NCBI GenBank assembly: GCA_023430325.1
Contig: JAEZAU010000191.1
Span: 1 to 6,421, forward strand
Length of the DNA stretch: 6,421 nt
Reading direction: 5' to 3'
Source: Bacteroidota bacterium
GTDB lineage: Bacteria > Bacteroidota > Bacteroidia > Flavobacteriales_F > PHOS-HE28
Numbering within the stretch: the stretch's first letter is position 1; each line of letters starts with the position of its first letter. Positions 1 through 4,321 of this stretch are shown piece by piece. A program made the translations under genes and the position numbers. The notes under the pieces were generated by a model. The model saw only the letters and a list, made by a program, of their open reading frames with translations. It searched no databases and was not told the DNA's origin.

Positions 1-2
1 AA

Positions 3-89
3 GATCATCTGGCCGGCCGCGCTGCGGTGGTGATCATGAGCAAGGGTGGCGATGGCTTGCGGAAAGGCCGGTGGTTCCGCAGCCTGTAG
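3..89 (+). CDS. C-terminal end of an upstream gene, possibly a Mur-ligase-family protein (5' partial)
   Basis: Reading from base 3, 28 codons are open from the window edge to a TAG at 87-89. The peptide contains AAVVIMSKGGDG and ends in WFRSL. Codon choice (mostly G/C-ending, with GAT for Asp) matches the neighbouring genes. A hydrophobic strand followed by MS-x-G-G resembles the C-terminal end of UDP-N-acetylmuramate ligase proteins such as Mpl/MurC, where a strand like VV-IMS-x-G closes the last domain. This is recalled family resemblance over a very short stretch, so the product name is weak. The gene ends 14 bases before the lipoprotein start, which suggests one transcript. Another reading frame (bases 2-94) is also open to the left edge, but its peptide is rich in Arg/Trp/Cys and less protein-like. 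Confidence 0.42.
   Translation, partial: DHLAGRAAVVIMSKGGDGLRKGRWFRSL
58..81. repeat. Perfect 7-base inverted repeat at the end of the upstream gene
   Basis: TGCGGAA (58-64) and TTCCGCA (75-81) are perfect reverse complements separated by 10 bases, so RNA from this region can form a 7-bp stem. It lies just before the TAG at 87-89 and 23 bases before the lipoprotein start. No T-run follows, so it is not a convincing intrinsic terminator. It could be an mRNA stability or processing hairpin inside the operon, or chance. Confidence 0.35.
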
Positions 90-103
90 GGTAATTTCGC
101 GCC

Positions 104-592
104 ATGCGCCTTCTGCTCGGATCATTGCTTCTGATCGTTCTGGCATCCTGCGGGAAAGATGATCGCGGACTCTGTGAAAAATATTTCGAACCCTATCCCG
201 ATCTGATCTCAGGCCGCGACATGCCTGCCGAGCACGCCGATTATACCAAGGCGATGGATCTTTATCGTAATGCCGATCTTGAAGGAGCAGCGCAGATCCT
301 TGTTGAATATATCAGCCTGCGCGGCTATCAGCGTTCGGCGCATCTGTACCTGGCGAATTGTTACCTGAAGATGGATCGGCCCTTCGATGCTGAACTGCAG
401 CTCGATCATTTGGAGAACAGCAACGTGAAAGGTTTCCGGGATCAGACCGAATGGTACACGCTGTTATGCTGGGTCTGCAGTGGTCAGCTGGAACGTGCGT
501 TGCCCGAGGCACGAAGGATCGCAGCTGCAAAACACACCTATTCAAAACAGGCCAAAGAACTTGTGGCCGATCTTGATCGGGAAATGAAGTGA
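104..592 (+). CDS. Small TPR-like lipoprotein
   Basis: A 162-residue protein with a short type II signal peptide: Arg2, a hydrophobic core (residues 3-12) and a lipobox LASC at 13-16. Cys16 is the predicted lipidation site, followed by GKDD, so the mature protein should be anchored to a membrane facing the periplasm. The rest is alpha-helical with helix pairs resembling degenerate tetratricopeptide repeats at about 45-73, 77-105 and 114-142 (for example YLANCYLKMDRPFDAELQL). TPR proteins act as scaffolds, and no enzymatic motif is seen. A C-x-x-C (Cys122, Cys125) sits inside a predicted helix and is probably not a redox site. ATG 104 is chosen because it gives a complete signal peptide and follows the upstream stop by 14 bases. 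No strong Shine-Dalgarno is present, as is usual in Bacteroidota. The gene runs into the Nudix gene with a one-base overlap, implying co-transcription. Its specific role is unknown. Confidence 0.85.
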   Translation: MRLLLGSLLLIVLASCGKDDRGLCEKYFEPYPDLISGRDMPAEHADYTKAMDLYRNADLEGAAQILVEYISLRGYQRSAHLYLANCYLKMDRPFDAELQLDHLENSNVKGFRDQTEWYTLLCWVCSGQLERALPEARRIAAAKHTYSKQAKELVADLDREMK

Positions 593-1242
593 TGTTGCCT
601 GAAGAGATCGAACGGCTGCGATGGATGTTGGAAAAGCCATTGCCTGGCCTTCGCTCGAAAGAGCTCAGCGGCTATCCGCGCCCCAACGTGGAGCATGCAC
701 GTAAGCTTGATCCGCCGCCGCGTGAAAGCGCGGTGCTTGCATTGTTCTATCCACGAGAGGAAGTTCTGCACACCCTGCTGATGCTGCGTCCGAAATATGA
801 TGGCGTTCACAGCGGCCAGATCGGCTTTCCTGGAGGAAGACAGGAACCGGCCGATCCGTCACTGGCACACACGGCACTGCGCGAATTCCAGGAAGAGACG
901 GGGGCCACCGTAACGGAAGTGTTCATACTCGGCAGGCTTTCGGAGATCTACGTTAAACCCAGCGGCACCATCGTTACACCGTTCGTTGGATATGTGGAGG
1001 ACATCGGAACGCTGGATCCCGACCCGAACGAAGTGGCAGCGCTGATAGAAACACCGCTCAAAGAGATCCTGCGGGCAGATATCTTGAAGAAGCGGATGCA
1101 ATTCGTACAGATGCTCGGCCGTGAGATCGAAGTGCCGTACTACGATGTGCAGGGTCACGTGGTCTGGGGCGCCACAGCGATGATGCTGGCCGAACTACGC
1201 GAACTGTTCCACCGCATGCGTGATCCCGATCCGCTTCAATAA
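592..1242 (+). CDS. Nudix hydrolase, CoA pyrophosphatase type (NUDT7/NUDT8/YeaB-like)
   Basis: A 216-residue cytosolic enzyme with no signal or membrane segment. The Nudix box reads FPGG (79-82), then TALREFQEETGA (94-105), with the metal-binding REx2EE core at 97-102. It is preceded by LLMLRPKYDGVHSGQIGFPGG-type spacing (62-82), a variant of the CoA-Nudix signature LLTxR-x4-R-x3-G-x3-FPGG; the HSGQ-x2-FPGG form is common in Bacteroidota members. The spacing of the box (Asp in place of the usual Glu, then eight residues before RE) also fits the CoA subfamily, as does the C-terminal VWGATAMML (191-199). The family cleaves CoA and its derivatives to 3',5'-ADP and 4'-phosphopantetheine using Mg/Mn, so a role in CoA turnover is likely. 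Start choice: GTG 589 and ATG 592 are adjacent. ATG is preferred because it forms TGATG with the preceding stop, typical of translational coupling. The 3' end overlaps the opposing cyclase gene by 48 bases. Confidence 0.92.
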   Translation: MLPEEIERLRWMLEKPLPGLRSKELSGYPRPNVEHARKLDPPPRESAVLALFYPREEVLHTLLMLRPKYDGVHSGQIGFPGGRQEPADPSLAHTALREFQEETGATVTEVFILGRLSEIYVKPSGTIVTPFVGYVEDIGTLDPDPNEVAALIETPLKEILRADILKKRMQFVQMLGREIEVPYYDVQGHVVWGATAMMLAELRELFHRMRDPDPLQ

Positions 1243-4200
1243 CTCCTGGTTGGCGTGCGAACCTGATGCATCGGCACTGAACTCAGGCTTCAACCTTCGC
1301 ACGAAGTACATGTCTATCTTGCCCTTGTTCTTGGCCTCCACCTGCCCGCGGTGTTCGCACTCGAAGTAGTCCTTGATCAACACATAGGTGACACCGCTGA
1401 TGTTCACTTCACCTGGTACGCCGCTGCTCTCCATGCGGCTTGCGGTATTCACGGTGTCGCTCCAGATGTCATAGGCGAACTTCTTTTTGCCGACAACGCC
1501 GGCCACCACGGGTCCTGAATGGATACCGATCCGTAGGATCCACGGCTCCTTCCCTTTCGCCTCGCGTTCGCGTCGCCAGCCGTCCATCAGATCGCGCACT
1601 TCAAGCGCTGCCAGGACACTTTTCAAGGCGTGATGTGGATCGGCCGATGGCACACCGCATGCGCACATGTAGCTGTCACCGATCGTCTTGATCTTTTCGA
1701 TGCCGTACCGCACCACGATCTCATCAAAATGAATGAAACATTCGTCCAGCTCCCGCACGAGCTCTTCCGGCGTCATCTTTTCGGCGACCTTGGTAAAGCC
1801 CTTCATGTCGGTGAACAACACCGTAACATTATCGTGGCGCCGCGCCATCGCCTTGCCGTTGATCTTCAATTCCTCACTGATCTCTTTTGGAAGAATGTTC
1901 AACAGCAATCCTTCGATCTCCTGTTTCTGCCCTTCGATCTCCTTGCTCTGTGCAACGACTTCGGCGGTACGTTCCTGCACTTTCCGCTCCAGGATGAGAT
2001 TGCGTTTGCGCAATTGCTGTTCACGCACCTTGATGTAACTGAACATCGATATACCGATCGTGATCACCAGGATCGAGTAGAACCACCAGCTGCGATACCA
2101 TGGCGGAAGGATCGTAAAGTTGAATGACGCTGGCTCGCTCCACTGTCCACTGCGGTTCATCGCTTTCACCTTGAACTCGTAGCTGCCCGGCTGCAAGGCT
2201 GGATAATGAGCTTCCGTGGCTATGGAAGCAGGCTGCCAGTCGTTCTCCACACCATCAAGCATGTATGCATATCGCACCGCTGCCGGATCGCTCAATGAAA
2301 CACTTCCGAAGGACAAGCGGATGTTGTTCTCGGAATGACCGAGCGATACTCCTTCTTCCAAAGACCGCTCCTCCTGATCCACGCGAAGGCCGCGCAAGGC
2401 GACGATCGGAGTTGGGACGGCATCCAATGTCTTATCCGTTGAGACACGTGTTGCGCCGTTCGCAGTACCGAACCAGATGTGGCCGCTCCTTGTGGTGCAC
2501 GTCGCGTTAGGTTTCGTCTCGATGCCGATGTATCCGGCGCGTTCGGTGTATGAAACGAAACCTTCCGTTCCGGGGATCCAGCGGTTCAAGCCCCGTGAAG
2601 AACCGATCCAAACGTGCCCGCTGGCATCGATGTTCAAGGCCTTGATGGAGTTGGATAGAAGGCCATCAACCATTGAATGCGTGGCCACCAACTTTTCATT
2701 CTTCAGTACGAAGATCCCCTGCCCTTCCGTCCCGACCCAAACGCGGCCGTCCTGATCCTGTATCATGCAGGTCGGCGTGAATTGTTTGCCCAGATCGATC
2801 GGCTTGATGGTCTCTCCTTCCATCTTGCTGATGCCGTTGAGCATGGTACCGATCCAGAGCACACCTTTCTTGTCCCGGAAAAGCGATGTGATGTTGGCGC
2901 TGGGCAGACCTGCTTCCATGCCGTACGTGACGGGAATGGCGCCCGGCCGGTAATTGATCAAGCCTCCTAGCGACCCCACCCAGATGGCGCCTGCGCGATC
3001 GAGTTCCAATGCGGTGACACGATTATCCGCCATGCTCACTTCGATCACAGATCGTGGCCTCAGGCTTCGTGGATCAAGTTCGAAAAGACCATTGGATTGT
3101 GTACCGATCCAGATCCTTCCACTGGCATCCTCTTTCATGCAACGCACCTGCGTGCACTCCAATTCACCTTGCTGTGCTGCCAGCATCTTCACGCGTGCCG
3201 TGCTGTTCTCCGATGGATCCCAATAACCGATCACGCGATTCGTCCCGAACCAGACATTGCCCTGGCGATCTTCCAACACCGACCATACCTGCGGATCCAC
3301 CAATCCATCGGCTTCCGTGAAATTGATGAAGCGTTCTCCTTTGAAGATGTCCAGGCCGTTGATGTTGGTACCGACCATCATGTTGCCTTCGCGATCGCGT
3401 ACGATGCAACGGATCATGTTGTCATGAAGACCGTTGCGGTCATCGAACATCTGGATGCCGTTCTTCTGAACACACCCGATGCCACGATCGAAGGTGCCGA
3501 TCCACACCTGGCCTTTCGCGTCTTCCCCAAAACTGAGAATGAAGTTGCTGGGAAGACCGTTGGCGATGAAGTAATGACCCTTCACGCCTTTCGCATCCAA
3601 TTCGTACGCACCACCGACACGCGTTCCGATCCAGAGCGATCCCTTTGAATCCTCGAATGCCGTGATGATCGATTCTTCACCGGGCAGACCTTTCGGAAGG
3701 AAATTCTGGATGATACCATCAGTCCCACGACGGTACATCATACCGCGGGAGTTGATGAAGACCAGTGTTCCATCCTTGAGCCTCATCACTTGTGAAAGTC
3801 CGGCATCCAATCCTTCTGCTTCCCCGAAAACTTCACATTCGATCGTATTGTCCGGGTTGATCGTCCTTATGCGTACTGCACCCTGCCCGTAGGTGGTGAA
3901 CCACATGTACCCTTCTGAGTCCTGTGCAATGCTGCTCACATCCGATGTGAGTTCCCAGCCTTTTGGCATCAACGTGCGCCACTGACCCTTCTCGTACAGC
4001 GAAACTCCCCCACCGAGATGCCCCGCCCAGATGCGGCCCTGATCATCGCGAAAGAGCGAGCGCCCACCATTGGGCGCAACTCCATCTTCACTGCCGAAGC
4101 TCGTAACGTTCACACCATCGAAACGCGAAACCCCGGCTTCGGTGCCGATCCAGATCATACCTGTTGCATCCTCCACCACCGCGTAGACCTTGGATGCGGG

Positions 4201-4302
4201 CAACCCGTTCTGCACTCCGATGTTATCGAAGAAAAAGCGCTGCGCATTTACGACCCCTGTCACCAGAAGAGCCAGCGAAAGGGTAAATGATCGAAGGTTC
4301 AT
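1195..4302 (-). CDS. Propeller/Y_Y_Y transmembrane sensor with class III adenylate cyclase output
   Basis: A 1035-residue membrane sensor predicted to make cAMP. Order: signal peptide (1-20, ending NA before Gln21); 14 two-component-regulator-propeller (Reg_prop) repeats of about 42 residues (36-615), consistent with two seven-bladed propellers in the periplasm; Y_Y_Y Ig-like domain (about 660-733); one membrane helix (about 739-757); cytoplasmic coiled coil (about 758-800); linker LLLNILPKE (799-807); and the cyclase (about 820-1002). Catalytic residues are complete by comparison with mammalian adenylate cyclases: metal Asp832 (LFTDMKGFT) and Asp876 (IGDSYM), adenine-selecting Lys872 and Asp945 (YDIW), and transition-state Asn952 and Arg956 (VNTASRM). 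Lys/Asp, not Glu/Cys, indicates ATP rather than GTP. ATG 4302 is preferred over the in-frame ATG 4365 because it puts the signal peptide at the N-terminus. The gene starts 19 bases after the caspase-like gene, so the two are probably co-transcribed. This front end usually carries a histidine kinase; none is present. Confidence 0.93.
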   Translation of the reverse strand: MNLRSFTLSLALLVTGVVNAQRFFFDNIGVQNGLPASKVYAVVEDATGMIWIGTEAGVSRFDGVNVTSFGSEDGVAPNGGRSLFRDDQGRIWAGHLGGGVSLYEKGQWRTLMPKGWELTSDVSSIAQDSEGYMWFTTYGQGAVRIRTINPDNTIECEVFGEAEGLDAGLSQVMRLKDGTLVFINSRGMMYRRGTDGIIQNFLPKGLPGEESIITAFEDSKGSLWIGTRVGGAYELDAKGVKGHYFIANGLPSNFILSFGEDAKGQVWIGTFDRGIGCVQKNGIQMFDDRNGLHDNMIRCIVRDREGNMMVGTNINGLDIFKGERFINFTEADGLVDPQVWSVLEDRQGNVWFGTNRVIGYWDPSENSTARVKMLAAQQGELECTQVRCMKEDASGRIWIGTQSNGLFELDPRSLRPRSVIEVSMADNRVTALELDRAGAIWVGSLGGLINYRPGAIPVTYGMEAGLPSANITSLFRDKKGVLWIGTMLNGISKMEGETIKPIDLGKQFTPTCMIQDQDGRVWVGTEGQGIFVLKNEKLVATHSMVDGLLSNSIKALNIDASGHVWIGSSRGLNRWIPGTEGFVSYTERAGYIGIETKPNATCTTRSGHIWFGTANGATRVSTDKTLDAVPTPIVALRGLRVDQEERSLEEGVSLGHSENNIRLSFGSVSLSDPAAVRYAYMLDGVENDWQPASIATEAHYPALQPGSYEFKVKAMNRSGQWSEPASFNFTILPPWYRSWWFYSILVITIGISMFSYIKVREQQLRKRNLILERKVQERTAEVVAQSKEIEGQKQEIEGLLLNILPKEISEELKINGKAMARRHDNVTVLFTDMKGFTKVAEKMTPEELVRELDECFIHFDEIVVRYGIEKIKTIGDSYMCACGVPSADPHHALKSVLAALEVRDLMDGWRREREAKGKEPWILRIGIHSGPVVAGVVGKKKFAYDIWSDTVNTASRMESSGVPGEVNISGVTYVLIKDYFECEHRGQVEAKNKGKIDMYFVRRLKPEFSADASGSHANQELLKRIGITHAVEQFA
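2458..4197 (-). repeat. Array of 14 propeller-blade repeats inside the cyclase gene
   Basis: Fourteen copies of a repeat of roughly 126 bases (39-47 codons) encode blades whose best-conserved core is E/D-D-x-x-G-x-(I/V/L)-W-(I/V/F)-G-T. The core ends at residues 54, 95, 137, 182, 227, 270, 312, 354, 401, 444, 486, 525, 568 and 613. Copies 3 (MWFTT), 4 (LVFINS) and 7 (MMVGT) are the most divergent. Several copies contain GLP-type turns before the core (NGLPAS, NGLPSN, AGLPSA). Fourteen blades match the two seven-bladed propellers known from Bacteroidota hybrid two-component sensors, where this module senses ligands in the periplasm. Confidence 0.88.
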
Positions 4303-4321
4303 GGCAATGGGTCTTGTGAAC
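4303..4321 (-). promoter_or_regulatory. 19-base spacer between the caspase-like and cyclase genes
   Basis: Only 19 bases separate the TGA of the caspase-like gene (4322-4324) from the ATG at 4302. They contain no purine-rich Shine-Dalgarno, no promoter-like pair and no hairpin. Translation of the cyclase therefore probably depends on the upstream gene's transcript and on SD-independent initiation, as is common in Bacteroidota. Confidence 0.5.

Noticed and set aside
92..99. TAATTTCG, close to the Bacteroidota -7 box TAnnTTTG
   Set aside because: It lies five bases before the ATG at 104, has no TTG about 19-20 bases upstream, and the genes are closely spaced as in an operon.
470..481. C-x-x-C in the lipoprotein as a thioredoxin-like redox site
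   Set aside because: It is embedded in a predicted TPR helix (LLCWVCSGQ) without a thioredoxin fold, surrounding strand pattern or cis-Pro.
1630..2127. A 165-codon + strand frame opposite the cyclase domain
   Set aside because: It mirrors the conserved cyclase and coiled-coil coding sequence, is rich in His/Phe/Leu and has no family signature.
4220..4321. Missing caspase C-terminal half in another frame after the stop at 4322
   Set aside because: Read-through in the same frame gives 33 codons of non-caspase sequence before a TAA, and the next frame is the cyclase signal peptide. No p10-like sequence was found.
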